Of a stretch of DNA of 13,313 nt, positions 1 to 9,687 are shown in pieces (positions within the stretch are counted from its first letter, which is position 1; each line of letters opens with the position of its first letter). Both the position numbers and the translations under genes were made by a program. The notes beneath the pieces were generated by a model that was not told where the DNA came from, did no database searches, and saw only the letters and a program-made list of their open reading frames with translations. The DNA comes from Coemansia sp. RSA 1804. Its lineage: Eukaryota; Kickxellomycota; Kickxellomycetes; Kickxellales; Kickxellaceae. The stretch spans positions 1-13,313 of the forward strand of contig JANBTH010000642.1 of NCBI GenBank assembly GCA_027578815.1, in the 5' to 3' direction.

Positions 1-1480
1 ACGGTAAGATCGCGCAGCTGGTCGAAATGCACAGCGCACTCGTGGACCACCTTGCGCAAAACAGCAAGAAACTCGTTGCGCACAACATCTTCCTTCGACG
101 CCAACGCATGCTTGACGGCAGGCATCACCACGCTGAGAAGCCTACGGCCCAACTGCTGTGTTTCTGCAGACTCCTTGTCCGTTTTGTAGGCTTGCGACAC
201 CCGCGTGACAAACCGTGAGATGCCAAACGCTGCGTTGGATCTAATCGATAGTTCGTCCTGGTCCTGTGCAAAGTACGTGAGGTTGTGTAGAACAGGCGTC
301 CATGCATTCGCGTCAAGTAGGTCGGCATTGTTCCACAGCTCCTCGTTGAGACGGCCGTAAGCCGCCAGCCGCCTGTCAAAATCAGGGTCGCCAATACGAC
401 TTGCAGAGTACGAGTTGATGTCTTCCACAAGAACAGCTGCAATCTCAAGAGGCGTGGGTTTGTCTGCATCAACCCTGCCCTGCTTGGTCTGCCACACACG
501 GTCGATCTGCGCAAGAGTCGACAGAATTTCAGTGAGCGTGACACGGGCGCTGTCCAGACGGATCCGCCCAAAGCAACTAGATACCGTGTCCAAGTACGCC
601 ACGGCAGCCCACTCGTACTCCGCGTATGTCAGTCCGCTGGTTTCGGGACTAAGAACAAGAGAAACAAACCGGTGCATGATCTGCAGCACGTCTCCCTTTG
701 TGCGTTCCGGAACAGCGCTGTTTGGACGCTTGAGCGCAGGTGTCAGAAGACTCAGAAGCGCCCTGGCATCCGCCGTCTGCTTGGTTGCATACTCTGATAT
801 CCGTGACAGGATGTGGATCTGGCGTGCCACAGTGTTGCTTTTGCCCAAGTGAACCGCACCGCCGCCCTCACCAGATTGCAGTATGGAGCTGAAGCAGGTG
901 CGCATGTGGGATAATAGCTGCGACACATGGCCATGGATCGTAGCGCTCACAAGTGCAGTGCATCTCTCGGCAGCATCGGCTTCCAATGTGCCTTCCTCCA
1001 CAGCGTTGTCTGCATTATAATCGAGGAACGCTTGTAGCACTTCCAGAACAAGCACAATGACTTTGGGCTGGACCTTGGGCGCAACAAGGATGTCAAATAG
1101 AGTTCGCATAGTCAATGTGTTGTACTCGACCAGGTATGAAAAGTACCTTGGCGCAAGCGACCACGACTTGAGCAGCAGCAGCAAAACAGAACTGTTCTGC
1201 GTGTTCTCGCGACTAAGGGTATCGATCCGAGGGTCAATGACAACATTGTAAATGCACGGAATATAGGGCGTAAAGTCAAATGACGGTGGCTGCAATACAA
1301 ACATGTCCGTCAGGCACTTGATAGCCAGATGGCGAACACTTCGTGCAATGTCTTTGCGGTAGGCGGCGTTTTTACGCGTCTTTTCAATATCGGCTGTATC
1401 GTTGGACTTGATAGCAGCTGGTCCGCCTGCTTCTTGATCGAGTGCGTCTTCGCTGTCGCTTTCCTCGTTAATCACTGATC

Positions 1481-1522
<42 letters not shown>

Positions 1523-4500
1523 TGTCATCGTCGCTTTCCATCCTGTCCTCTGCAAGCTCTTTCAGCTCATCGTTTGCAATATCAAGCTGTCTTTGCGCAA
1601 GCTTGACCGAGCTGAGTATGATTGCAAGCGATTCGTGGAAAACGGGGACCGCCTTGAAACCAAGTTGCTTAATGAGCTCTACAATCAAGTAGAAGAACGA
1701 CAGCTGCGCCTTGTGCGGAACATCCTCCATAGCAGAGCTAGAGTCCATCGGAGAATCTGCGCACGCAGTGTCCGGTTGGTCAGGGCTCGCACAATGGTCA
1801 CCTTCGCCATCAACATCCATCGGCGCACCGTTTGTCCCGACATCAGTGGCTGCGGTCTTCTCTCCCTGATCATAAGAAAGGGAAAACAGCTCAGAATAAT
1901 CGCCTTCAAGGCGCTCCTGTGGGGTGACGCGTGCGAGCACGGCTCTGAAGGACTCGAGCCCAATTCCAATAAACATGCGCATTTCCTCCGACGGGACATT
2001 GACCAGAATATTGAGAATCGCCATGCGCCGGGCCCTAACGCCATCCTTACGCGAAGTCTTGCCACTACGCCCCATCATCTGTCCGTAGAGCAGACGGAGC
2101 ACAACAGGCATCGCGGTTTTGCGGTGCACGACATTGATTGAATTGCCATCGATACCCAGGTCCAAAGTATTGACCTCGTCACGGAACCGCTTCTCGTCAA
2201 CCAACGCACGCAGATGATCCGCATACGGAGTCACGTGGGGATCGCGCCACGCAAGCACGCATTCAAGTGCGTCGCGTTGCACGCCGTTATCGCTCCGCGT
2301 CAGCAGCCGCATAAACAACGAGTGTAGGACGGGTGCCTGGTACAGCGATTTTGGGTTCTTGATCTTTGCAAACAGCTTGAGCCACAGCGTGCACACCGCA
2401 TCGCTTGCGCGGCTGCTGGTGTCAGTGACAAGTCCGCGGAACTCGGGCACATACGCGGCTTCGAGATCAACGTCCACCAGATCCAGATCCAGATCAGTTC
2501 CCTCGTGTCTGCGGAAAAACGCAACAGTCCATCCAAAGTCGTACTTTACGAAGGCGAGGAACGAGAGAACTATTTGCTTTGAATGCGACTCAGCGGCATG
2601 TGCGCCGATGTCTACCACCATCTTCAGAAGCTGCTTGTGGATATTTGTGTAATTCACAGGGTCCAGATCAACGCATGTGCTTTCAATCATCAGACGCTGC
2701 AAGTGCCTTGATATGTGTAGTGACATGGTGGTGGCGGTGGTGTCATCTGCGGCGGCAAACTTGGAGTTCTCCGTACTTGACACCAGATCAAAGCGCGCGA
2801 GATTTGGGCATTCCATCGCATGGCCGTCGAGTTTGGGCTGCGTGGCAAGCGCGGTCTGCTCGGACCACTGGGCACGACAGCCAGTCAGCCATTTCTTTGC
2901 GTCGGGAGCAAGCCCGGTTTCGATCAGCATCCGCTGGTCATTGAATTTGCGCAACTGTTTCCACGTCGCACGCCAGAACAGACCGGTGTTCTTGCCTGCG
3001 ATAAGCCCAATCTGCTTTATCGTCTCCGGCCAGATAAGACTAAGGTTCACTGAGAACTGCGCAATGGCGAGGTATGGAAACACGTTCTCGTATATCTTTG
3101 GAATCCGACCGTTTGACGAGAAGACGGACATGCGTCGCATGTAGTTCAGTCGGTCCTTGTACGTATCCAGGGTCGGTGGAATGGATTCAAGGTCAGCCGC
3201 CAGTTGTATCACATTGCAACTAGTCTCCTCATCAGTGCCGCTCTTCTCATTCTGTCCCCCCTTTTCTGCAGGCACTTGGTCAAAGAGCGACAGCAGTTGG
3301 AGGGTTTTAAGACGCAGTGACGGTTGTGTGCTTAGCAGATTGTCTTCCAAACACGGCACCAGCAATATGAGCTGCTCGGACGATAATGCAGTCAATACAT
3401 TTTGCTTGGTCTCTGGCGATAACTTCTCAGCAGACTTGATGACAGTAACTGCGTAACGCAGATAACCGGCTAGCTTGCACATGCCTTCGACAAGAGAAGT
3501 GTTAGCAGAGTGGGCGGGCAAAACATTGTGTAGAACCAGGAACCACATGTCAAGTGCTTTTTTGCTCGTATCATCCAGTGTAGAGACGTGGTGCAATACT
3601 TGTGCCTCCATCTTTAATGCCCGACCAAGAAGACACACGAGCGGATAAAGCTGGTAATAAGGGCCCCAGAACAAGCGCTCGCTCCTGGGGATAAACAGAC
3701 CGAGGGCCTCTGTGGCATCGCTGGGCCAGACGTCCGTTGTGCTCTTAGTATTGCTATTACCCTGGCCGTGTTCGTCGGCCCCCAGAGGTCTGTTTCTCAA
3801 GCACTCGCTAGCTGACGCAAACTTGCTCGTGAGCTCGGCAATGGCCTCTGATGCGTGAGTGGCAAACATGCGGAGCCCATCAAGAAGCATCTGCGAATCC
3901 ACTACTGTGTGTTCCAGCATTGTGAGGATTGCGGATTTTGTTGCTAATGCCTGCACCACGCCGTTGGAAGAGGATTCAGACCCGGTAAGCCCCAACTCCT
4001 CATCATCGTCTTCTCCATCGTCGTCGGCTGGAATAACCATGCTCTGCTCAGCAAGTGCGCTCCACTCAACAGGCTCCGCAAGCCATTCAAGCAAGAGTCG
4101 CGAAACACTGGTGCCAGCCAACGGTGTGTCCTGCGAGGGTGACGGGAAAAGGATCTGGCCACGCGCAGTAACAACCGACGATATTGACGAGTCCTTTGAA
4201 CTAAACAAGTTCTTTTGGAACAGCTCAGTCCAAAACATCAGCAACGGCAGTCTGTGGGTAGACCACATGCGGACGGTCATTTTGGTCAAGTAGGGGAGCA
4301 TGATCTGGTTCCACTGATTCCATTGAAGACGAGCAAGCGTCAGTGCCATCGACAGCAGGCTGCCAAGTGATTCCCTGGTAAACGCCAGGTCCAGAAGCAA
4401 CCGCCCTGTAGAGAGTAGGTGTGTCATATCGCATTGCAGAAGTAGTCCTGATAACCATTTGAGTCTAGAGGTCGTCAGAATAGCATCCATAGACGATCCT

Positions 4501-5816
4501 TCGTGTGTCTGAAGCAACTGCTGATGGCGGTCATCAGTAGCTGTTTCGTGGGAGATATCAAAGGCCGTTTGGCATCTTTGGATCATCGGGGAGTAGTCGC
4601 TGATCCGGCTGCCCTTGCGAAGGACGGTGGCAGACGAGAATAGACCTAGAAGTGCAGCAAACGGCTGGATGCGTTCAGCACGGCCGTCCCGCAGGGCCTG
4701 CGTTTGAGAATCGTATTCAGTGAGCAATGTGGACCAAATAGGCTCCGCATAGTCTCTCTTCACATAGTGCAGCGACAGTTTGACAACGGATAGAACAAGC
4801 ATATACGTGGCACTGTCTTCAAGACGAGAAACTGCCAGTTCCTCTTTATAAAGCTCGCGCAGCATTGCGGTAAGTACGGGCGATGCACGCGAATGCAACT
4901 GAGAGTTGACATTCTTGATACACTCAAAGTAAAGAAGCGCAAGACCGTCCCTGAAATCCGACACGCGGTTTAGAGAACACCCGACCATGGCTTGGACCGT
5001 GTGTGATACAAAGGACTGCAACGCCGTGCCGCGTAGTTTGCGGATCAAAAAGGCCATTGATTCGGCTGAGAATCTGCGGACGTTGGCGCGCTGGCGTTCG
5101 GCGCCCAACATGGGTGAAATTAGATCGAATGTTGGACGCAGATCCTTGGTGAGCGACTTTGATAGGTATTTGAACAAGTACGCGAGAGCGTTGCATGCGG
5201 CCTCGACTATTTCGGCGGAATCAGCCTTGATAAGCGGCAGGATCTGACGCACAAGACGCTCAAAGTACGGAAGAACTTCATCCTGCAGATCGCGTGCCAG
5301 CGTGGTTACCAGACTATTGTAAAGGGAGCATTAGAGTGCTTAAACAAAAAGGAAAGGAGTTAATAAGAAAGGCAAAGCATTTTGCATGGAGAATTATATT
5401 GTGTGCAGCATACAAGTGAATGGGATGCCACAGGAAGCATATATACAAGCCACCGTCAACAATTTCTGAGGAACTTACTCTAGAACAGATTCAACAACCA
5501 GCGCATGGTCCAAGGTCAGGTAAGATAGCAGGATACTGACAATCTCCTCTTTGTGGTAGAGGATCTGAGCAAGCGACTGGCGGTGGCTGCGCAGTTGGGC
5601 CGAGAGGTCGGTAAAGTCCTTTGTGCAGTTCAGTTCGGACCATTTGTCCAGTGCCTCTGCAAAGTACGATCCATGGTCCTCCGGTTCGTCAAAGTCCCGG
5701 ACAATGCGGCGGGAAACGCCGATCTCAATGGCATCGATCCGCTGGTTAAAGGACTTGAAGCGGAAGGTTTTGCGACCGCCAAATGTGTTTAGCTGCTTGA
5801 CAGCTTCGTTGTCCAT
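1..5816 (-). CDS. UTP20: U3 snoRNP / SSU processome protein UTP20 homologue, C-terminus off the left edge
   Basis: UTP20 (DRIM family) is a very large nucleolar alpha-solenoid protein of the small-subunit processome, needed for 18S rRNA maturation. Exon 1 is 5816-5479 and exon 2 runs from 5313 to the window edge without a stop, giving about 1,880 residues; family members are roughly 2,500-2,800, so the C-terminal part is missing. The N-terminus has the family pattern FRFKSFNQRIDAIEI, then KWSELN and LYHKEEIVSILLSYL. Across the splice junction the reading DLVTTLARDLQ closely matches the DLV..LARDLQ stretch I recall from human UTP20. Near residue 1,140 the TPYADHLRALVDEKRF region, followed by PVVLRLLYGQMMGRSGK and RRMAILNILVNVPSEEMRMF, matches the conserved central DRIM region. 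Two acidic low-complexity loops are seen: DDDGEDDDEE near residue 540, and an Asp13 run near 1,370-1,390. The start ATG has context GCGCCATGG. The next gene on the same strand ends 268 bp upstream of this start. Identification rests on motif recall, not on a search. Confidence 0.93.
1482..1520 (-). repeat. Coding hexamer microsatellite (GATGAC)n giving a poly-Asp tract in UTP20
   Basis: On the plus strand ATCGTC is repeated 6.5 times without a mismatch. In the UTP20 frame it encodes 13 consecutive Asp residues, with Asn and three more Asp on the N-terminal side and an acidic Glu/Ser/Asp continuation on the C-terminal side. Acidic linkers are common in SSU-processome proteins. The pure hexamer makes slippage-driven length variation likely. 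Confidence 0.9.
5314..5478 (-). other. UTP20 intron 1 (165 bp, phase 2)
   Basis: On the minus strand exon 1 ends CTAGA and is followed by the strong donor GTAAGT at 5478-5473. The acceptor is TTTACAATAG, with AG at 5315-5314. CTAAT (about 5331) and ATTAACT (about 5359) are possible branch sites. Splicing adds one T to the dangling GA, forms an Asp codon, and continues in frame as DLVTTLARDLQ, which agrees with the UTP20 family. Without splicing the frame stops at TAA (5477-5475), inside the donor. Confidence 0.92.
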
Positions 5817-6084
5817 GGCGCGCGTAGTCTAGTGGGTATGTGACAACAAATAAATGTATAGATAAAGGGAGGGTCTGGAGTTCTAGCATGTGAATGTGCG
5901 TAACAAGAAAATGAAAAAAGCAGCAAGGAGAAAAGTAACGTCTGTAGACTGTAAACGAAAATCAGAGTTTTTTTCTTTACTGGAACATAAAAAAATTCAA
6001 GTAAAACGCTAGATCGTGATCAATAATCAGATTAATATTTAGTTGATTTGACGGTGAGAATTAAGGAAAACTACATTAAAAGGA
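5817..6084 (-). promoter_or_regulatory. UTP20 promoter/5' leader and 3' region of the purine permease gene
   Basis: This 268-bp spacer lies between the UTP20 start and the stop of the upstream permease gene, both on the minus strand. It must carry the permease 3' end and the UTP20 promoter. Beyond the permease stop the minus strand is AT-rich (TTAATGTAG, CTAAATATTAATC). I see no exact AATAAA for the permease and no clear TATA box for UTP20. Confidence 0.5.
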
Positions 6085-7800
6085 TCAGACTTTTTCAACA
6101 GTGAGCTCCTTCAGCTCATGATCAGGGCTTGAGTTGTCGGAAACAAGACTGCTGGAGTCGGCGCATGCGGCGGGAGAAGGAAGATCGGGAGTAGGAGGAA
6201 CAGGCTTCTTGCCAAACAAACGCAGGATCCAGGACGGAACACTGCTCTTGAATCCGCCGCGGGATACAAAGGCCAGCCAGTCGTCGCGCTCGTCAAAGTT
6301 TGGCGGTTTGATGCGGTGACGGGAAATCTTATAAATGGCAAAGACAAGCGAGTTGATGGCGATAAACGTGCCGATTCCGGCGATCAGACCGTAGCCGATG
6401 GAGTAGCCGAAGGGGATCATGATGATTGTAACAAAGGCGGGCAGCGCATCGCCAATGTAGCGCCAGTTGACATGCACGACGTTCTGCATCATCATCGAGC
6501 CAACGACAATCAGCGCAGGACCGGTGGCCCAGGGCGGAAATGAGGCAAAGATGGGCGCAAAGAACAAAGCGATAAAGAACAGCAGGCCTGTAACCACAGT
6601 GGCAATACCAGTACGTGCGCCCTCGGCTATGCCGGCACCGGACTCGATAAAAGCGGTGACGGGTGATGAGCCAAAGACTGAGCCAATGGTGATGGCAGCC
6701 GAGTCGACCAGGAAGGCGGCGGATGAGCCCTCAAAGTCCTGCGTGCGGTCGTCCATGTAGCCGCCAAACTTGGCCATCGAGAACATGGTGCCGGTGCAGT
6801 CAAGAATGTCAACATAGAGGAAAGTGATCAGTGCAATCCACAGGTCGCCCGAAGACAGGTCCCAGTGGAAGGCAGCCAGCGTAGTGCGGATCGGGTGGAA
6901 GGCAACAACCTTCTTGAAGAAATTGAAGGAGTCGTCGCCGGCAGGTGTGTGCGGGAAGTATGTGACGGCAGTGGGGCGCGGCCACGAGATGATGGCAACA
7001 GCCACAATGCCCACGAGGATGGCGCCGCGCAGACGGTACGCCAGCATTGCGCCCATCAGCACCAGCCCAAGCACGCCCAGCCAGGTGCGGCCGCTCTCCA
7101 TGTGATGGCTCAGACACACGCCGTTCTCGCGGTACTCGGGCGGACATCCGCCGAGCTCCACCAGCGTCGATGCGCTGCCGGTGATCAGCCCGATTCCAGC
7201 GGACGCTTGCAGTCCAATAAAGGCCAGGTACATTCCAATGCCAGCCGCCGTCGCCGTCTTCAGCGCCGCCGGGATCAGCCGCGCAAACCACTGCCGCAGC
7301 CCCACCACCGACAGAACAAAGAAGATGATGCCCTCCAGACAAACCGCCGCTAGAGCGTTCTTGTACGACACTTTGCCGGTGCCATGGTACCCAACAACCG
7401 TGTATGCAAAGTACGCATTCAGTCCCATTCCGGGTGCCAGTGCTATCGGCAGATTGGCAAGCGCACCCATCGCTACGCAAGCCAGGCTGGCAATTGCGCA
7501 CGTCGCCGTGATCATGTCCAGCTTCAGCGTCTGCAGGCATTGTGTGTACTGTGCATCGTCCTCGCAAGTCGCACCATACATGTCGCGGTCGCAGTCGCAT
7601 GTGCCGCCAGAATCTGTCAGAATCAGCGCATTTGTCGAGATGATGTAAGCCATTGCCACAAACGTCGTCAATCCTGCTCGCACCTCCACGCTGAATCTGG
7701 ATCCTGCCCGCTCTGTCGGTGCACCTGATCCTTCCAACCGGAACCACCGCCCAATGTATGTGCGCGCCACCCAGTCATTTGTGGTGTCCACCCACTTCAT
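6085..7800 (-). CDS. azgA: AzgA-type purine (hypoxanthine/adenine/guanine) proton symporter
   Basis: This complete, intronless gene encodes 571 residues, the usual size for fungal AzgA-like members of the NCS2/NAT superfamily. They are plasma-membrane H+ symporters that import hypoxanthine, adenine and guanine for salvage or as a nitrogen source. TM1 is at about 42-62 (GLTTFVAMAYIISTNALIL). The NLPIALAPGMGLNAYF signature (116-131) marks TM3. TM8 carries TFLYVDILDCTGTMFSMAKF (326-345), and the FGSSPVTAFIESGAGIAEG segment (376-394) has the family glutamate at 386. Many further hydrophobic segments fit a 14-helix fold. A Cys-rich loop (residues 65-88, C68, C70, C79, C88) sits between TM1 and TM2. 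The tail from about residue 495 is hydrophilic, rich in Pro and Ser, with Lys/Glu near the end, and probably cytosolic. The start has a favourable AAAAATGA context. Substrate preference is inferred from the family. Confidence 0.95.
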   Translation of the reverse strand: MKWVDTTNDWVARTYIGRWFRLEGSGAPTERAGSRFSVEVRAGLTTFVAMAYIISTNALILTDSGGTCDCDRDMYGATCEDDAQYTQCLQTLKLDMITATCAIASLACVAMGALANLPIALAPGMGLNAYFAYTVVGYHGTGKVSYKNALAAVCLEGIIFFVLSVVGLRQWFARLIPAALKTATAAGIGMYLAFIGLQASAGIGLITGSASTLVELGGCPPEYRENGVCLSHHMESGRTWLGVLGLVLMGAMLAYRLRGAILVGIVAVAIISWPRPTAVTYFPHTPAGDDSFNFFKKVVAFHPIRTTLAAFHWDLSSGDLWIALITFLYVDILDCTGTMFSMAKFGGYMDDRTQDFEGSSAAFLVDSAAITIGSVFGSSPVTAFIESGAGIAEGARTGIATVVTGLLFFIALFFAPIFASFPPWATGPALIVVGSMMMQNVVHVNWRYIGDALPAFVTIIMIPFGYSIGYGLIAGIGTFIAINSLVFAIYKISRHRIKPPNFDERDDWLAFVSRGGFKSSVPSWILRLFGKKPVPPTPDLPSPAACADSSSLVSDNSSPDHELKELTVEKV

Positions 7801-7980
7801 TTTTCTCTGCTTGTTTTTGTCTGCTATTCCACTGTTTTCCTAATATCACTTGAAGTATACCTCCCAGCAGAGCCTCCTTCTGGCGATAGAGTCTATAACT
7901 GTGAATACGTTCCCTTTGTCCGTACGCAGACAACACCAATATTGCCAGCAATCTATCTGCTCAAGTAGAGACTAAACAAA
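7801..7980 (-). promoter_or_regulatory. Probable promoter and leader of the azgA-like gene
   Basis: This region is directly upstream of the permease start. The leader is A-rich just before the ATG. An HGATAR-type sequence (CGATAG, plus strand 7884-7889) could bind a GATA nitrogen regulator, as purine-uptake genes in Aspergillus respond to AreA. One hexamer is weak evidence, and no clear TATA box was found. Confidence 0.3.
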
Positions 7981-9318
7981 TATGGAGCGAAAAAAGGAAG
8001 AAATAATGCAGTATTGTCCCACTTGCTTCCTCAAATTGCAGATACAAGGGGAAGGGTAAATGCTACTCCCAATTGTAGCGACACGCAAGGATGAATACGC
8101 CCTTGCTTTTTCCGTAGTAACCAGAATTTGGTGGCGCGGTCGTTGAAGTATCCAAAGTATTTGGAACAATCTTTATTATTTGCTTTGCAAAGAGGGGAAT
8201 TTTCCATGAAAGAATATGTAGCTGTTGAGCAGAGACGAAGAAAAAAAGAAGAGAAATTTTTTATTTCAACATTTATATACTGCCACACCGATCACTCTGT
8301 CCTTTTCTTCTTTTTTTTTCTCCAGCACCAAGGAACCACTCAACGCTGTTCAAATCCAATCTGCTCTAAAGAAAATTTTACTTTTTCATGTGAGCGATCG
8401 TCCCGAAACTGCCATCCATCTGTTCCCGAAATAAAAAACATTTAACAGCGTTTCTGCCTCTCTATCTTTCCTCCTACATTATTCCGACACTCTAATGCAT
8501 CCAGGGAACATCATTTTTCTCTCCTCCCGACTCGGGTTTATTTCCTTACTTGCAACACCCGATTAGCAAGCAGCACATTGTAATTTTTGGTCTTGTGCTT
8601 CATGCGTGCTAATCTTGTAGAAAAATAAAAGCACCAGCAAGTGTGCTTTTTTAGTTATCTGGCTTCATCGCTATCTTTAAAAAGGATAATCCTCCATTCT
8701 AGCATAATCACGATTGACCGAATTTTTAGCTTGTTCCTTTCCCCCTCTTTCCTTTCCCCCTTCCTTTCACACTCTCATTCGATCATTATCAAATCAGAAA
8801 TTGTTCAGATCCTAATTGATGGCAAATAGAGAAAAGAAATGATGTCCTTTATTTTCCCGGAGATGCGTGTATATAAACTTTTTGGTGATCTATGAATGTA
8901 TTAAATCACAACGCTTTGTGATTTTGCATGGAAATCCGCAAGATTCTGGCAGACGAGCATCTCAACAATAAAAACATAGGCGTTTAAAATGCGCTGGCAC
9001 AGTCGTTAATTTTTGTTTATTTCCTTTTTATGTCCTGTCTTTAGCAATGTTAAACCAACAACCAGCCGATTCACCAAAGCGCCTTGTCTTTCACAACTTG
9101 CACAACGAATTTGATTCTTTCACTTAATGCTGTTCCCAACAACATTAAACCCAATAGCTACACCTATGCGCAACTCAAATGCATTGCACTTTGTCATTTA
9201 CATAAAGCACAGAGCCTTGTTGAATGTTGTCTACATGCGCGTCCATTGAAGTTATTTTTAACCTTACAAGCTTTTCAGTTTACTAGCAACCTCCATTGTT
9301 ATAAAGGAAAAGTCAATG
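7981..9318. other. About 1.3 kb without a convincing gene
   Basis: This stretch is AT-rich with long pyrimidine runs on the plus strand: 8300-8323, which ends in a splice-acceptor-like CTCCAG, and a pure 35-nt C/T run at 8734-8768. A TATATAAAC sequence lies near 8869-8877. ORFs here are short, overlap each other on both strands, or lack an ATG, and none resembles a known family. No tRNA-like B box or rRNA sequence was seen. Confidence 0.55.
8561..8652 (+). other. Nested stem-loop followed by a hairpin with a T6 tail
   Basis: GATTAGCA (8561-8568) can pair with TGCTAATC (8607-8614). Inside it AGCACA (8572-8577) pairs with TGTGCT (8594-8599). Thirteen bases further on, AAAAGCAC (8627-8634) and GTGCTTTT (8643-8650) form a perfect 8-bp hairpin with an 8-nt loop, and the T run extends to six (8647-8652). 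The arrangement resembles a small structured RNA with a T-rich end, but no A/B box, C/D box or H/ACA signature was recognised. It could be chance. Confidence 0.25.
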
Positions 9319-9356
9319 ATAACATTTGATTAGAATTTTAACATTGGATGCTCATT
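9319..9356 (+). repeat. Two degenerate 19-bp TAACATT units (partial third copy of the repeat module)
   Basis: Two units start at 9319 and 9338, exactly 19 bp apart: ATAACATTTGATTAGAATT and TTAACATTGGATGCTCATT. They match units 1 and 2 of the two larger modules. The matching sequence AGGATTTGAT follows at 9375, 56 bp after unit 1, against 76 bp in the minus-strand module at 12304. The difference is about one 19-bp unit, so this copy appears to lack unit 3. It has no TATA block. Confidence 0.65.
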
Positions 9357-9421
9357 ATAATATAACCAACAACTAGGATTTGATTATTATAGCTGAATTG
9401 TTATGACGAAGTATGGCAATG

Positions 9422-9478
9422 CTAACATTTAATCGAAATTTTAACATTCGATGCAAATTTTAACATTGCATACCATTG
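9422..9478 (+). repeat. Three tandem 19-bp units in the left module
   Basis: The units start at 9422, 9441 and 9460: CTAACATTTAATCGAAATT, TTAACATTCGATGCAAATT and TTAACATTGCATACCATTG. The TAACATT core recurs at exactly 19 bp. The third unit starts 90 bp upstream of the TATA box. Possible roles are upstream activator sites or LTR U3 repeats. Confidence 0.8.
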
Positions 9479-9549
9479 ATAAGAATTTTTTCTCGTTTAG
9501 AATGCAATTTTAAATGTTGTATTCTTTCAATCAGAGAATAATCGGCGGC

Positions 9550-9556
9550 TATAAAA
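9550..9556 (+). promoter_or_regulatory. TATA box (TATAAAA) in the left module
   Basis: It sits in the context GGCTATAAAAGCACT. The same 15 bases occur on the minus strand in the right module, and this block is the best-conserved part of both copies. It would drive rightward transcription; the first ATG downstream is at 9688, in the interrupted ORF. Confidence 0.6.
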
Positions 9557-9687
9557 GCACTAATATTCTATATTGTAGTAGGAGTTTTTGTTAGGAAGTT
9601 TTGAGATTATTTTATTAAAAGAAGAATATTGAAACTACAATAGTAACCCAAAGCTTGGGCTTATTCACAATTTTGAGTCGCTATTCT

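Larger units (their letters stand above)
9420..9639 (+). repeat. LTR-like / promoter-like repeat module, left copy
   Basis: This is a diverged inverted partner of 12306-12098. Both begin TG[C/T]TAACATTT, carry three 19-bp units and share a 28-bp block around the TATA box (9541-9568) with only two mismatches. Both continue with recognisable similarity to CTACAATA and, after a gap, AAGCTT. TG at the start and CTACA near the end suit an LTR of 209-220 bp. No 5-bp target duplication is visible (GGCAA against ATAGT). Some similarity also extends upstream of the TG (GTTATGAYGA), so the true repeat border is uncertain. Confidence 0.7.

Noticed and set aside
125..5247. Many ORFs of 60-180 codons on both strands between 125 and 5247
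   Set aside because: They are shadows of the single continuous UTP20 exon in the minus frame whose codons start at plus positions divisible by 3. None has protein-like family features.
6111..7747. Overlapping ORFs of up to 312 codons inside the permease gene, including 6809-7747 minus
   Set aside because: They are out-of-frame readings of a clearly recognisable AzgA-type protein, with Cys/His/Arg-rich nonsense composition.
8031..8288. 85-codon minus-strand ORF upstream of the permease
   Set aside because: It overlaps another ORF of similar length in a different frame (7972-8169) and an ORF on the other strand. No family features and no promoter evidence.
8128..8445. Plus-strand ORFs of 105 and 69 codons, the shorter ending TKEPLNAVQIQSALKKIL...FPK-stop
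   Set aside because: The N-terminal parts read through homopolymer tracts (poly-K/F). The C-terminal stretch looks protein-like and follows an acceptor-like CTCCAG, but no upstream exon could be supported.
8928..8987. 19-codon plus-strand ORF (MEIRKILADEHLNNKNIGV) about 50 bp after a TATATAAAC
   Set aside because: Too short to distinguish from chance, with no good splice donor to extend it.
9084..9329. 81-codon plus-strand ORF ending in the first degenerate 19-bp units
   Set aside because: It has no ATG at the start (TTG only), an unremarkable composition and no family features.
9420..9639. Calling the left module a solo LTR outright
   Set aside because: The 5 bases on either side of the presumed ends differ (GGCAA and ATAGT), and similarity to the other copy continues a little beyond both ends, so LTR borders are not established.
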